Shown here one piece after another: positions 9,641 through 20,640 of a stretch of DNA of 64,000 nt (position 1 is the stretch's first letter; every line of letters begins with the position of its first letter). The notes beneath the pieces were generated by a model that had not been told where the DNA came from, did no database searches, and was given only the letters and a program-made list of their open reading frames with translations. Location: assembly GCA_916613615.1 (NCBI GenBank), contig OU744726.1, positions 64,310,987-64,374,986 on the forward strand, written 5' to 3'. Made by a program: the position numbers and the translations under genes. The stretch is from Steromphala cineraria (taxonomy: Eukaryota; Mollusca; Gastropoda; Trochida; Trochidae).

Positions 9641-11735
9641 GTCATGGTCTAATCCCTGCAGGTTGATGGTTTGCTTTCTGTCTCCAGGACCTCGAAGAGA
9701 TACTGCAGTCGTAAGGGGCCAGATGTTTAATAGGAGTCTTAGGTTTGATTCCTGGTGCCGCTAGGATGGTTTTCAGTTTGGCTGTTTATTTTCTTCCAAT
9801 ATATATTTAAGTATCTGATTTTTTTCTTGTGAAAGTGAAGCCGAAGTCAATTAAGATTTCATTGCTTGTATGCATCTTGAATGGTAAATACATCATCTTG
9901 GTTCTGTGAACATTCAGTAATCATTCTTTTTCAGTTTTCAAATTCCTGAATTTGAGCATTGGGTATTGATGCCATTTGTCAGTTGGTGCATTGGTAATAT
10001 GTTGTTTGAACAAAGAATTGATTAATTCCTCTTCCAAAAGTTTTAGAAAGGTTTCAAATAAATGATTTTGGAACCATGCAATACGATTTTCTAATTGAGC
10101 AATTTGTGAATTTATTTCTCATTTTCATTTTTAAACTTGTCAATGTTTGCATTTGCAACATGAATGTAGAAGTTTGTGAAGCAACCAGTTGAAGAATCCG
10201 TCAATGTTTTGCAACATGTGAATACATCAAATTACATCAAACCATATGAAAAATCTCTTCACAAATTGCAACAGATAAACCGAAATTTTTATCTGTCAAT
10301 TTTCCGGATGACTCTCATTTGAAGAATTGAGGGATTTTGGACTTGATTACGATTGCACAAGAACAGAATCATACTCAATCCAGCATGAACTATTATGCAA
10401 GAATCTGACCAGTTTTCACAAGGCATGATCAGTTCTAGGAACTTGTTCAGCTGTAAGGGTGATAAGGCCTTGCATCCCATCCCTATATTCAATCAGGCAG
10501 ATAAGGCCTTGAATATGGCGACCATCTTGTAAAGGGAAGATAAGGGAGTTTCAGTGCGGACAGGAAATAAAGTCAGACTTAATTTGGTGGTACATGGAAT
10601 GGTTGAAAGGGCCGGTGGTCTAAGAAGGAAGACCATATTAAGATCATGGTCCGATCACAGATCAACCGAGTTTAATCAGATCAAATCCCGAAATCCCTAA
10701 TCAGCATTTTTGTGGGAATTTCATTCAGCGCCCCAATCACTGCTCCAATTGCATTTGTTTGATCTATTTTGGCCCCGGTTCTGTTCATCCTCTATTGGTT
10801 AAGCTCGAGAGCTTTTTCTATAGACAATTTAGTTTTCTTTGATGGGCTATATGAGAAACTAGCCCCCTGATGACGGTATGTCATGGTTTGTGTCACCAAC
10901 ACAGACTCCACGGCACTTGGGTTTGTTCGCGGAATCATCCGTCTAACAGCAGAATCAGAGGAATGAGCTGCTTTTGGCAAGAGAATTTGTTATATGAGTT
11001 TTTCAGCCTTCCTTCCGAGACTACATCTTCATTATTGCACAAGAAATTGATTTTTTTGGCGACAAAATTGAATTTAAAGATGGGTTGCCAAACAAGTTTG
11101 GAATAGAAATGTCCTTCCAATTTGGGAATATATTTTTTTTCAATGTTTGTGCACTTTGAGGATGTTGTAAAATAACTTTACTTGATGCTTTAGCATAAAA
11201 CCATTTATGATATGTATTTATTTCATTAGTAAGCATTTAGAGGATGATAAACACTACAGTAATGGAATTATCTTTCTGTTTAAGTAAGAAGCCAACCTTG
11301 TCTTACTTATATTTCTGTTTAAGTAGTTTTCCAAGGTTATCAATTAGATTTTTTTCAATTTGGTTAAATTGTGATAACTTGAACATTAGCCAAAATAGTA
11401 TGTATCAAGGTTCACAACATCCTAGAATTTACAAAGTTTCAAGAGGATATGATGTAGATTTCAAGTGCAGTAACACAAAGGGACACTTGACATGCAAGCT
11501 AGTACAGAGCCAAACAAATAAACTGCATTTCCTGTACTTGTTTACAAATGTTTATAAAATTCCTCAAGTATATATCATTTTGTAGAATTAACTTTACAAA
11601 GTAGACTGACATTTTTAAATAAAAATGTCACACAACGAAAAAATTCAAATAACTTGAAAGAGATATAAAGGACCTCAAAGAATTTTCATGAATCTCCAAA
11701 TGACCAGTTGTTTATATATATTTATAATCATCATT
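9641..11735. other. Non-coding DNA, weak tRNA-like B-box only
   Basis: Near 9750 a 'ggtttgattcc' word resembles a pol III B-box, but no convincing A-box or cloverleaf accompanies it. 'gataaggccttg' recurs at about 10460 and 10501, a short local duplication. Reading frames here overlap on both strands and look random. Confidence 0.45.
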
Positions 11736-11739
11736 CCGT

Positions 11740-12083
11740 TGAAATAATTATCCAATAGTATAAGTGACAGGGTTCTAATAACCGCCCAGAGGTCTTTGGT
11801 AGTTTAGGGAATAAGCGCCGGGTCTTAACCATTGAATTAATGTATCTTGAGGGCCCAGTAAGTGTTTTCACTTTTGCCCGATCCATTTGACTTTTTGTCA
11901 ATAAAATATGTTTAAACCAATGTATCTGAGTAAACACTTTACAGATATTTTTAGTAAAGGACGGCTTTAAACAAACTATAATTTGCTGTGAAAGAAATAT
12001 TTGCCGTGCCTCCAATAAGCGCCGGGGGGTAAAGGAGTGCTGAAAAAATAAACCTACGGGTGCCTATTTGAGAAAATACAGTA
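11740..12083 (-). mobile_element. 'Ataagcgccggg' family repeat (MITE-like)
   Basis: On the minus strand the element begins TACTGTATTTTCTCAAATAG and soon reads 'ccccccggcgcttattgg'. The same 'aataagcgccggg' word occurs twice in the segment (about 11810 and 12014). Sequences of this style (CTGTATTTTCT plus GGCGCTTATT) are dispersed in many invertebrate genomes (remembered pattern). The left end of the + strand is not recognisable, so it may be truncated. The 94-codon minus-strand frame inside has no domain I recognise. Confidence 0.5.
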
Positions 12084-13895
12084 ATAGTAAAATAATGACA
12101 TTCTTGATTAATACACATTTTTGAAGATCATGTATTCCCACTAAATAAGCCGTTTAGAATGATTTGGGATAATTCAATCGACTAAAAGGTGTTCACAAGA
12201 TAATGGCCACATGTAGTGTTAGATTGATACCAGACACCTTTTCTTCAGATATGAAAGATTTGGCTGAGATATGAGATGTTTTACCCCCTCAAGAAATGAT
12301 CATGATAATTTTGAATGCGCTAGTTCATTGGAGAAAATTGAAGAAATTTTTTCTAAAAGTGTGATATAGCTATTTATAAAATGTAGTTAAGGGAATTCCA
12401 GTCGATCTTGCTCAGTCATTGTTAACCTTTGTTCTCATCTCATTGAAGATTATATCAGAAGTGGTCCGACTCAAAGTTATATAAGAGGAAGACGGAAACA
12501 TGTTATCATTGTTGATAAGCACTCTAGAAGTGGGTTAGATTAGCATTGTCTCGATCCTTCCCTGTATGACTTGCTACAGCTGTTCTTGTTGATGACAATA
12601 TTTCAAGTATCTAGATGATGTGGAACTGTTTCTCTGAAAATTAGGGAGAGTCAAGTTCATTTGTTACGATGCTGTGGCTTAATTTCTGAAACTCATCGTT
12701 AGTCTTCAGATTCTTGTTGAGGCTTAATTTCTGAAACTCATCGTTAGTCTCCAGATTCTTGTTGATTTACATGACATAGTGACGTGTCTCCGTTTCTGTT
12801 TGTTCTGTTTCTGTAATAGTTATCATGACGTGGATGTTATTTTTATTCATTTTCAGTAATAAATTTTTTCCAAAAATTGGCTTAAGGAAGAAATATAAGG
12901 TTGTTAGGCTTCAAATTTAAGGCTTATTTGTCATTTTTGATAGGGAATGTATATGAGTCATAATGATTAGGCATGAAGAAATATTTGAGTCATTTTCTTA
13001 CATAATACCGGTAGGTTAATAATATAAGATATCTTGTCCCTAATTGTCTTTTTTACATCGAATAAAAATGTTTTAATCTAGAAGGATATTTAATTTTAGC
13101 TTATTAGTTACGATTCTTGATAAGTGGATATATATTAGGCATCTTAATCTTCAGAATAAACGATTGAAAGTCTTTAATATAACGATAATACAAATTTACT
13201 GCAATTGTGAAAACAATTAGACGATTTAAAAGATCAATGAAATGAATAAAAATCCTCACTTCTGGCAAGAAAATTTACAAGACGATTTTTTAATTTGAAT
13301 ATCCCAAATATGGATACATTAACCCTGTTTATCAATTAATGTAATGTAATATTATAATATATAAGGCCTTCAAGTGACCTATCAAAGTCCAATGAATTCA
13401 GTCGATGGACAATCCTGTGTGAGATATTGATCACATTATACCATAACGCATAGACTGGAGCCAAGAATCACACACTAGACATGTGATAAACTCATTATAC
13501 CCATTGCTCTCGGAGTCTGTCAGATTAAAATGTAAATACCATGTATTCCAATGAAGTTACTGCTGAGTAAATATGTGATATGTAATTACAGGTTGTTTGT
13601 ATTCATATATTGCTGGTGCAGTTGGCAGTAAACATTGATTTCTAACTTAGATTGGACGTTTTATTGTTGATTGGAAGTTGTCTGAGTTCAAGGCATTGTA
13701 CAGTATTTTATTGTTAGTGTTACCATATGGCTTCTACTTTGAAGACTTGGTATTATGATTTTAATTTGGGATGTGTTGATATTTACATACATAGTAAGTA
13801 CAGTTATAGCCTGTAGCATTGATTTTTATTGTTCTATTGAAGGTGAGATTGTATGGAAATAAACATTTTCATTAGAAAATAAAACAGTTATGATT
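12084..13895. other. AT-rich non-coding DNA
   Basis: Apart from the 45-bp duplication at 12676 and the MITE-like word near 12185, no feature is visible. Confidence 0.5.
12676..12765. repeat. Exact 45-bp tandem duplication
   Basis: A 45-bp unit beginning 'ggcttaatttctgaaactca' occurs at 12676 and again at 12721 with a single T/C difference, so the duplication is probably recent. Confidence 0.92.
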
Positions 13896-13902
13896 TGCAA
13901 TA

Positions 13903-14076
13903 CAGTAGAACACGGATATAGCGAACACGGATATAGCGAACACTCGGATATAGCGAACAAATTTTCAAGTCCCCTCCCTATATAATTTCATTAAAATTAT
14001 ATGCGTAAAGCGAACACCGGATATAGCGAACTAAATTCTTTGGTCCCTTGGAGGTCGTTATATCCGAGTTCTACTG
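13903..14076 (+). mobile_element. 174-bp TA-flanked MITE (pogo/Tc1-like ends)
   Basis: CAGTAGAACACGGATATAGC at 13903 is matched by an inverted 'ttatatccgagttctactg' ending at 14076, with TA on both sides (13901-13902 and 14077-14078). The motif CGGATATAGCGAACAC is repeated three times near the left end and again internally. The TA duplication and the CAGTAGAAC ends fit the Tc1/mariner/pogo superfamily (family knowledge). No ORF. A diverged copy in the opposite orientation lies at 56335. Confidence 0.88.
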
Positions 14077-14561
14077 TATATTTAGGATTTGAAATTAAAT
14101 AATACCACTCTCAAGATTCATTTTAGTTTTCGAACGTTTTTTAATAACATATTTTAATGTTATCACAATTCAGATTTCTTTGATTTGGAAGTGATCCAAA
14201 CGTTCTTTGATTCTTTATTTCATTGCTATGGAAGGTATCAACTAAATATCTCTTAATGCCATGGGAAAAAGCTGTCAATAGAAATTGATAGTGAAGCTCC
14301 CATTTTGCAACAAAGCGTTTTTGTGAAGGAATTATAATTAATGTAACAGGCAGCTTGGCCTGAAAATTCCTTGCAACATTAATTCCAGGAATGCTTGGGT
14401 TGAGCACATAAAACAGATGAATTGAATTTCAATCGTATCAAAAATTGCAATTAATGAATTAAGATGATAGATTATGTGATTAACCATTTTGGTTTGATGT
14501 TGAAACAAACAGTTTTGCCCTTTTCATCTTATAGCTTTCATCTTGGCCCTCGTCTCGATCT

Positions 14562-14640
14562 AACCAATCAGACTCAATAAAAGCACACATGAACTTTGAC
14601 CTCGGAGCCTGTAGTTGCCTCGCCTTGCAATGATTTTCGA
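14562..14640. promoter_or_regulatory. CCAAT box and DR1 nuclear-receptor-like site
   Basis: CCAATCAG at 14564, an AATAAAAG TATA-like word at about 14576, and TGAACTTTGACCT at 14590-14602. The last, read on the minus strand, is AGGTCA-A-AGTTCA, a direct repeat with one-base spacing of the type bound by HNF4/RXR/COUP-TF receptors. The motif match is seen in the sequence; use is inferred. Confidence 0.35.
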
Positions 14641-14675
14641 CAGAGTAAAAAAAACAGAGGAACTGCTCAAATTTG

Positions 14676-14875
14676 TTAGTTTTTGTTTTCGGTTGTTAGT
14701 CAACAAGAGCTATTGTTTTTCTCACTATTCTTGGAATTAACAAAATACAGAAATATAAAGTACATTTAAAAAAACAAGAGAAAACTTATCATATTACTTT
14801 AGCTTTTGTTTTGGTATGCAACCGTAGTCAACAAGAGGGATTGTTTTTTCAAACTATTTTAGGAATGAACAATAT
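14676..14875. repeat. ~123-bp imperfect tandem duplication
   Basis: 'ttag(t/c)ttttgtttt' followed by 'gtcaacaagag..attgtttttt' starts at 14676 and again at 14799, with matching 'ggaat(t/g)aacaa' tails. Confidence 0.7.
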
Positions 14876-14899
14876 GGACCTAGACTGTCAACGGCTCCT

Positions 14900-15480
14900 A
14901 TTTGATACACGGTCATGAAGCCGGACTAATTGAGGGTTTGAAGTTTCCCCGTGTATGCGCTGAAAATTTTAAATGGAAGAAAAACAGATATCATGTCCTG
15001 ATTATATGAACTATAGGTTTTCACCAAGCCATCAATTTCCACTGTTTATAGAAGGGAGAAAAATTTGAAAAAATGGAGAAAACTGAATCAATAACCCCTG
15101 CCTTTTCCCAACTTGTGTTTCATCATCTCCTATTCTGCCCCGAGAGGGTATCATCCTGCATTGTTTAACTCTTGGATTCTTAACAGTGTTTAATTGGAGC
15201 ATATCATGATATTTAAGACCTTGGGAAGTTCAAGAGGCGCAGAGACGATGGCAGAATGCATTTATCTTGAGACTTGGAACATCTCCCGTTGCAGTTCACA
15301 CAAAATAAAGAGCCACCAGTTCTGGACAAGGTTCTTACCCATTTACCACATGACATGTTCGTTCTTTAAAGAAGGGCTGCATAACCTTTTTTAAATACAT
15401 TTTTCAAAAGATATTGGTCAAATAACTATATAACATAAATATTAGGCCAAAACAGCAACGATACACAGTTTCTCAATGAA
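14900..15480. other. Non-coding DNA, no feature seen
   Basis: Nothing beyond short random frames. The 66-codon frame at 15194 has no recognisable domain. Confidence 0.45.
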
Positions 15481-15499
15481 GCTACAGCTAAGTAAACAT

Positions 15500-15650
15500 T
15501 GCGTAACAAGGCGTCTGCTTGTCGCCGTCCAGCGACAAACCAAAACAAGGCTGAGAGGCCACGGGCAGGGGATACCGGAAGTGACGTGGCAGTAGGCGAA
15601 GCGTTCGTCTGCTTATATGGAAAATGATAGGCGAAATCCGCAGTTCTGCC
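15500..15650 (+). promoter_or_regulatory. CpG-rich promoter-like patch with ETS-CRE motif
   Basis: A local CpG cluster (CGCCGTCCAGCG, CCGGAAG, GACGTGG, GGCGAAGCG) surrounds ACCGGAAGTGACGT at 15574-15587. That word is a composite ETS (CCGGAAGT) and CRE (TGACGT) site, characteristic of TATA-less housekeeping promoters in animals. A short ATG frame with zinc-finger-like cysteines starts about 85 bp downstream. Confidence 0.4.
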
Positions 15651-15670
15651 TTTTCAAAGCGATTAATAGT

Positions 15671-15751
15671 ATGTTATATCACTGTGTTGCTGTCAACTGT
15701 CCTAGAATATCTCCTGATGAAGTCTCCGTAGACAAATTCCCATCATATTGA
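15671..15751 (+). pseudogene. Short THAP-like N-terminal fragment (tentative)
   Basis: The frame from ATG 15671 reads MLYHCVAVNCPRISPDEVSVDKFPSY and then stops. The spacing C-x4-C, then about 15 residues, then FP recalls the start of THAP zinc fingers (C2CH, DNA-binding), where the pattern continues with a tryptophan and a C-x2-H. After the stop the same frame continues W-F-H-A-K-L-T-R, but no C-x2-H pair follows and further stops occur. No good splice donor is seen. It may be a degraded THAP-type gene or transposase start, or a coincidence. The minus-strand frame at 15757-15978 overlaps the downstream part and also has no firm identity. Confidence 0.22.
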
Positions 15752-15759
15752 TGGTTTCA

Positions 15760-17240
15760 CGCCAAATTGACCCGCTGTGTTAGGTCAAACAGAGCAATGT
15801 GACAATCTACATCGAACTCACGTGTTCCGATCACTACACTGATTTTCTGCTTCGAGCTCGCATTTTCACTGGATGAACAGTTTGGCATGCAGAGAAAAGG
15901 GAGATTAGTAAAATATAAAACATAGCACAAAGTTTTGGGCTGATTTATGGTAATAATCCGAATATACAATGCACACATTTAGATTTGAACGTTGTGTAAA
16001 AAGGTTGAATAAACAATGACATTGGTCTGCAGGTGTTACTTACTCTCTTTAGATCAGATACTCACTTATTACACAATTACTTTACTGTCTATCGTATTTC
16101 CTGTCTGTTTCCTAATTAGATGATATCAAATGATGACTATAGCAGGTAGGTTATATAATGCACAATCATCAACACCTGGCTATTTTATGACATCAGCTAA
16201 TTAGGTAACATCAAATAGCAATTGTATTCCTTAACATCCCTTTTTTCTCCGATTGGTAAATCATAACCTATTAACCTGAAATTAGGAATACCGTTTTTGC
16301 TCTATCTGATAATTATTTTGGATAAGGTTCATTTAATAAATCTTCATTCTGTTTGGCCATGTATCGGGTATTGTTGTGGAAAATATCTCCTCTATGTACC
16401 AGAGTGAAAACATTAAGATTTTCAGTGAAATGCTCTATTAAAATAATGTTTTAAACAAGACATCAGTGATCATCCAATACATGTCTTTCATTGAGAATTG
16501 TAAATTGTCCATCACTAAATGAAATAACTAAGAAAAACGTATATATTTTTTATCCTGTTACAAAATGAAGTCAAAGGCAATTCTAAAAAAATGGTTTAAA
16601 TGTAAACAAAAATAGTATTGTATAATTACATTCTTTCTGCTGTGCTACTAAAGTAATATTCAATAACAACTGTGCACGAAGATAAAACAGTTCACACGGG
16701 AGCAATTGTTTACATAAATATCCGGGTTCTCACGTGCAGTCTTATGACAACATTGCGCAAAGCGAGACCATCTAGGCCTACATGCTGTAGCATTATGCGC
16801 ACAACTTCGTTTTTAATCAGGGTCTTACGTTTTCATCAATACAAATTGCCAGTTGAATAAATAAACTACCGATGTATTGAAGGTTTGAGATGTGTGGATG
16901 TTGTTTAGGGTGTTTAATCGACGGTTAAACATCGAGCTGTACTGTTAGCTTGTGTTGTTTTACATAACGAGGGCACACAAGGGGGTATCACATCGCCTAC
17001 TAACACGTCACGAGGCAGTCACGCTTCAGTGCGTTTTATTCTGTTCGCCGGCCTAATTAGGCGGTGTTCTTTATACAGTCGTAATTAAGCCGTTTCTAGG
17101 TCGATTTCAGAAATTTAAAGTTGAGTCCATGTGAAATTGTTATCACTATTTCATGAATCCCGAAAGTTGCCATATAGCATTTCAGTCCCTCTTTAAGTTT
17201 TGACATCTTAAGGCTGTGTCAAGAAAAATTTCTCATTTAC
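15760..17240. other. AT-rich DNA with a CpG-bearing patch near 16.95-17.06 kb
   Basis: Mostly AT-rich unique sequence. At about 16965-17065 the composition shifts ('cacatcgcctactaacacgtcacgaggcagtcacgc', 'gttcgccggcctaattaggcggtg'), suggesting a small regulatory patch, but no core promoter or exon signal is clear. Confidence 0.35.
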
Positions 17241-17254
17241 GATTCCAGCAGGTA

Positions 17255-17470
17255 TTCATTGCACTCCTACTCAAGGATTAAGCGTCTGGGGGGAAATTAT
17301 TTCATTGTGAGAGATTGGGCCTGTCATCTGAGGATCTTCTCAGGATACAGTGGAAGTATCCACGGAGGATTAGGCTCGGCAATACGAGAGCTCATCGCTT
17401 GTCTTTACACCAGAGGTTCCTCTGTCATAATTGTTTCCTCTCTCAATCAATACAAGCCATCCATTTTCAT
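17255..17470. promoter_or_regulatory. Candidate conserved non-coding element
   Basis: Complex, GC-richer sequence in AT-rich flanks ('cacggaggattaggctcggcaatacgagagctcatcgc'). Two overlapping short frames on the + strand disagree, so coding is unlikely. Regulatory function is only inferred from composition. Confidence 0.22.
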
Positions 17471-17639
17471 CAACTTTCTTCAATTCATTTGAAATTTCAG
17501 AATTCCCAATTTCACCATTTTTTAAAAAGTTTATGGTGATTATGTTTTATGTTTCATCTTCATTATATTCGGTTCGGTATTGTCACTTGAGATCATTTCC
17601 TGGAGAAAAAAACATTGTTGTTGCATTGTTGTAGAAGAT

Positions 17640-18775
17640 TAACTCTTTGATGGATGTCGGGATGAAAGATTGTATTCGCTCTGTAAACAGCAGTCTTATA
17701 GCTTAGCAGTTGCAAATATAGTCTTTACTTTGTCAAATTGCACATAAAAGAGTATAGCAACCAGGGCGTCATTGGATATGTTTGATTTTCATCATATAAA
17801 GTAATGCTTCGGGTGATAAAAGTCATTTCAACACTTTGAAATAACTTGAAAACACATTTCAGTACTATTTTCTGTCAAATCAATCATAAATCATTATTTT
17901 GAGATACTTTTATGAAATATTAAACAGAGAAATATAACGCCCTTTGAAAGAGTTTGTTTATTCATTTAGTTCCAAAGCTTAGGGTAGCAATGTTGTAAAT
18001 TTGATCTTTAAGAGCCTGTTTGATGTCACGCTGGTAGCAAAAACCGGATGCGAGAAGGTTTAAATTTTCTCATAGTGCAATATATATATAAAGTCACCAT
18101 CAGCTTTTCCTGTTCCCGTCAGTTTTAGAAGGGTCAATTGAATTAGCTGTGAAACCATGCTAAAACAGTTTGCCCTGCCGTTTAATGGATTTTAAGAAGC
18201 TGTAAAAAACATCTTAGATATTCTCGTAAATCTGACAAAAACAGATGTTTTTTTAAAAATATGATGTGATTAGTCATGAATTGGTTAAAAGAGTATCTAT
18301 TTTGAGGATAAGTAATCATTTTAAAGATTCATTTGAGTTTTGAGTACTATTTTTGTTTGGTTCAGAAAGAAAAATTTATTTTTCGATTTGACAATTGTGT
18401 AATTTATTTTGAAAATTTAAGTTTAACATGAATGAGTTGCAACCAATTAAGTTGAATTAAGTGTTATTTTCATGAAGCTATGAATCTTTAGGTGAATTAC
18501 CATTATCATAGTTATTTTGAGATGGGAGTCTTGAAAACTGAATGTTTATTTTAGCATTGACATTTGTTTCACAACACAGGTTATATCACTATTACCGTAC
18601 TACTATACTAGTAATGAAGAATTTCATTTACCTTATGATTATTCTGACTGAAATATTCAAATCTAAAAGAACTGTGAACCACAAGTTTATTATCTTCGTT
18701 AGATAAATCAACTTTTAATGCTTGACACTGAAATAACAATTTACAAAAACAGATGAAAACTGTAACAATTTCAAT
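17640..18775. other. AT-rich non-coding DNA
   Basis: No repeat, RNA gene or exon signal seen. Confidence 0.5.
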
Positions 18776-18779
18776 CGAA

Positions 18780-19085
18780 TGGAATGGGCATTAAGAAATT
18801 GATGCGAATGGAAAGATTCGGTACTTTTGCCGATTGTGTGACTTGAGTCCATTTATTTCTGCTGACAAGACAATGGGTTGTGAGAGAATGAAGGGGGTTG
18901 TCGCAGAGGAAAGCCAGCACGAAGCAAGACGAGTCCCCGAGAGACCACGAGGGTCGTAGAGGTGACAATAAACGCATGCTGACATCCGTGCCGTGCCCCT
19001 GTGGCGGAGTGAGCGAACAGATTATCTCCCTCAATAATTACACAGTTGTGATGGGACCTACAAGATGCATTGCCATGCTAGATAT
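18780..19085. promoter_or_regulatory. Candidate conserved non-coding element
   Basis: A GC-richer island with CpGs ('gacgagtccccgagagaccacgagggtcg', 'gtgccgtgcccctgtggcgg') and then 'agattatctccctcaataattaca', a GATA-like plus homeodomain-like stretch. It is open in one + and two - frames for 60-87 codons, but none has a recognisable domain or splice site. Confidence 0.28.
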
Positions 19086-19275
19086 TAACCCCTTGCTGTC
19101 CTAATCTCTCAATTGTTGTCAGAAGAAGTAATTTATGAAAGTGAACTATGTGAGAATAATTTCAATGTATTTTAACCCCTTACTGTCCTAAACCCATTAA
19201 CTATTTTGGAAAGATTATGATACAAAGCTATGTGAGATCCTACAATGCTGGATTTTAAACCTTTGCTGTCTTAGA
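19083..19275. repeat. ~85-bp degenerate tandem repeat (three units)
   Basis: 'ttaaccccttgctgtcctaa' near 19086 recurs, diverged, at about 19172 and 19254. The intervening 'tatgtgaga' and 'gaagtaattta / gattatgata' segments also correspond, giving periods of about 86 and 83 bp. Confidence 0.7.
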
Positions 19276-19794
19276 ATAGTCTTCTGCCTTCAATATTGAC
19301 AAAAGAAAAATGAAAGGAACAAAAGTATGATTGATATAAGTGTCTGAATTTTGTCAATAGAATATTTCATTTGCTCAGAGGTAAAGCTTTGTTTAAATAT
19401 TGTATAAAATGATCATGTAGAATAAGCTCAAATAAACTAAAACTCGTTATTTAATCATGTTTTACAAGGATTCAATGTCATTCAAAAAATGGTCCATATA
19501 AATTCACACACAACCTCTCCTGTATTCCATGGCACCGGGAGGGTTAACTAATCTGTATGCAGATTACCAGATAGGGTCCTATTCTGAGGAAATCATTACC
19601 TCTGTGTATGTTCACTTTGGGTGGAGGCATTGTCCAGGGTATCATTGTGAGAAATGTTCCCATTGTTCACCATGATATGAGAATGAATGCATGTGTCGGG
19701 ATAGATTAATGTCAATGTTATTTATGTTTTTTTATTGGTTTGTATGCTAGGTAGACCACTGGTAATATCTGGCAAAAAGAGCGGGTCATTCATT

Positions 19795-20045
19795 CAGCTG
19801 GCTATTCCCAGTTGGTCAAATCTCTAATTAAATCCATCTCCAGAATAAAATTCTCATTTTACAAAGATGGATCTTCAATTCATCTGTTCATTTGCAGATT
19901 AAATACACATTTCATGAAATTAATTAATGGGGGGCCATTAATCCTGCAGCAATCCCTACACTCATTAAAGGGCAACCGTCATTTATATTTAACTTTGAGA
20001 CTAGTGATTAATCTAAACCCTGGCTTAACCTTCCTCACCTAAACT
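19795..20045. promoter_or_regulatory. Homeodomain-site-rich candidate enhancer
   Basis: Dense ATTA/TAAT cores (tctaattaaatcc, ttaattaatgg, ccattaatcctg, ctcattaaaggg, gattaatct) alternate with complex sequence, including a Bicoid/OTX-like TAATCC and a CAGCTG E-box at about 19797. The 76-codon frame here looks incidental. This composition is typical of developmental enhancers; the assignment is inference. Confidence 0.3.
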
Positions 20046-20159
20046 GGAGTTGAACAATGGGGGACATTAAATCATGTCTGTTTTATCCCAGATAATGCCC
20101 TCTCTTTTCATGCCTGGCCTCGCGACACCCTGTAACAGTGTCATGTACAGCTAATAGCT

Positions 20160-20640
20160 AGATCTCATTTCAGGGTAGGAGGCAAGTACCTCACTCAGCC
20201 ATTGCATTTAATGTTAAGCTGCTTTCATTTAAGGATAGGATACTGATACCTCTCCATAGCCAAAGTGTTAAGCCAACTGCATTTTGAGTTCCCCTCTGAC
20301 CCGTACTCATTGATTTGACCGTAACTATTTCTCAAAACTCATTTCAGCCTTCCATTTGAATTGTAGTCTTAACTGTAAATCACATGTAGGGGTACAAGAA
20401 TACCTCAAAGTCTTTAGCTTTATGGGCTGGTTAGGAATGAAAGAATCTTATGTTTCTATGGTTGGGTACAGCAAGGAGCACTATTAAGCCCTTCTCTTTT
20501 CAGTATCAAACCAGATATTTCTGCTAGTAGTTTCACATTAACTGTAAAGCCATTCTAATTTCAAGGTATGAGTATAACCATCTCCCTCTAGTCTAATACT
20601 GTTAGGATCGGAAGCTGATATTCCCCCTATTGTCTAATTC
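20160..20640. repeat. Very degenerate repeat cluster
   Basis: A weak unit of the form 'ctcatttcagggtagga...agtacctc' recurs near 20164, 20222 and 20551 and in fainter form between. Divergence is high enough that it could be chance similarity. Confidence 0.3.

Noticed and set aside
9701..9770. tRNA-like B-box GGTTTGATTCC
   Set aside because: No convincing A-box at the right distance and no cloverleaf.
11731..12015. 94-codon minus-strand frame
   Set aside because: Lies within a dispersed repeat and has no transposase motif.
15757..15978. 73-codon minus-strand frame with CMPNC
   Set aside because: Two cysteines alone do not define a zinc finger; no matching His/Cys spacing was found.
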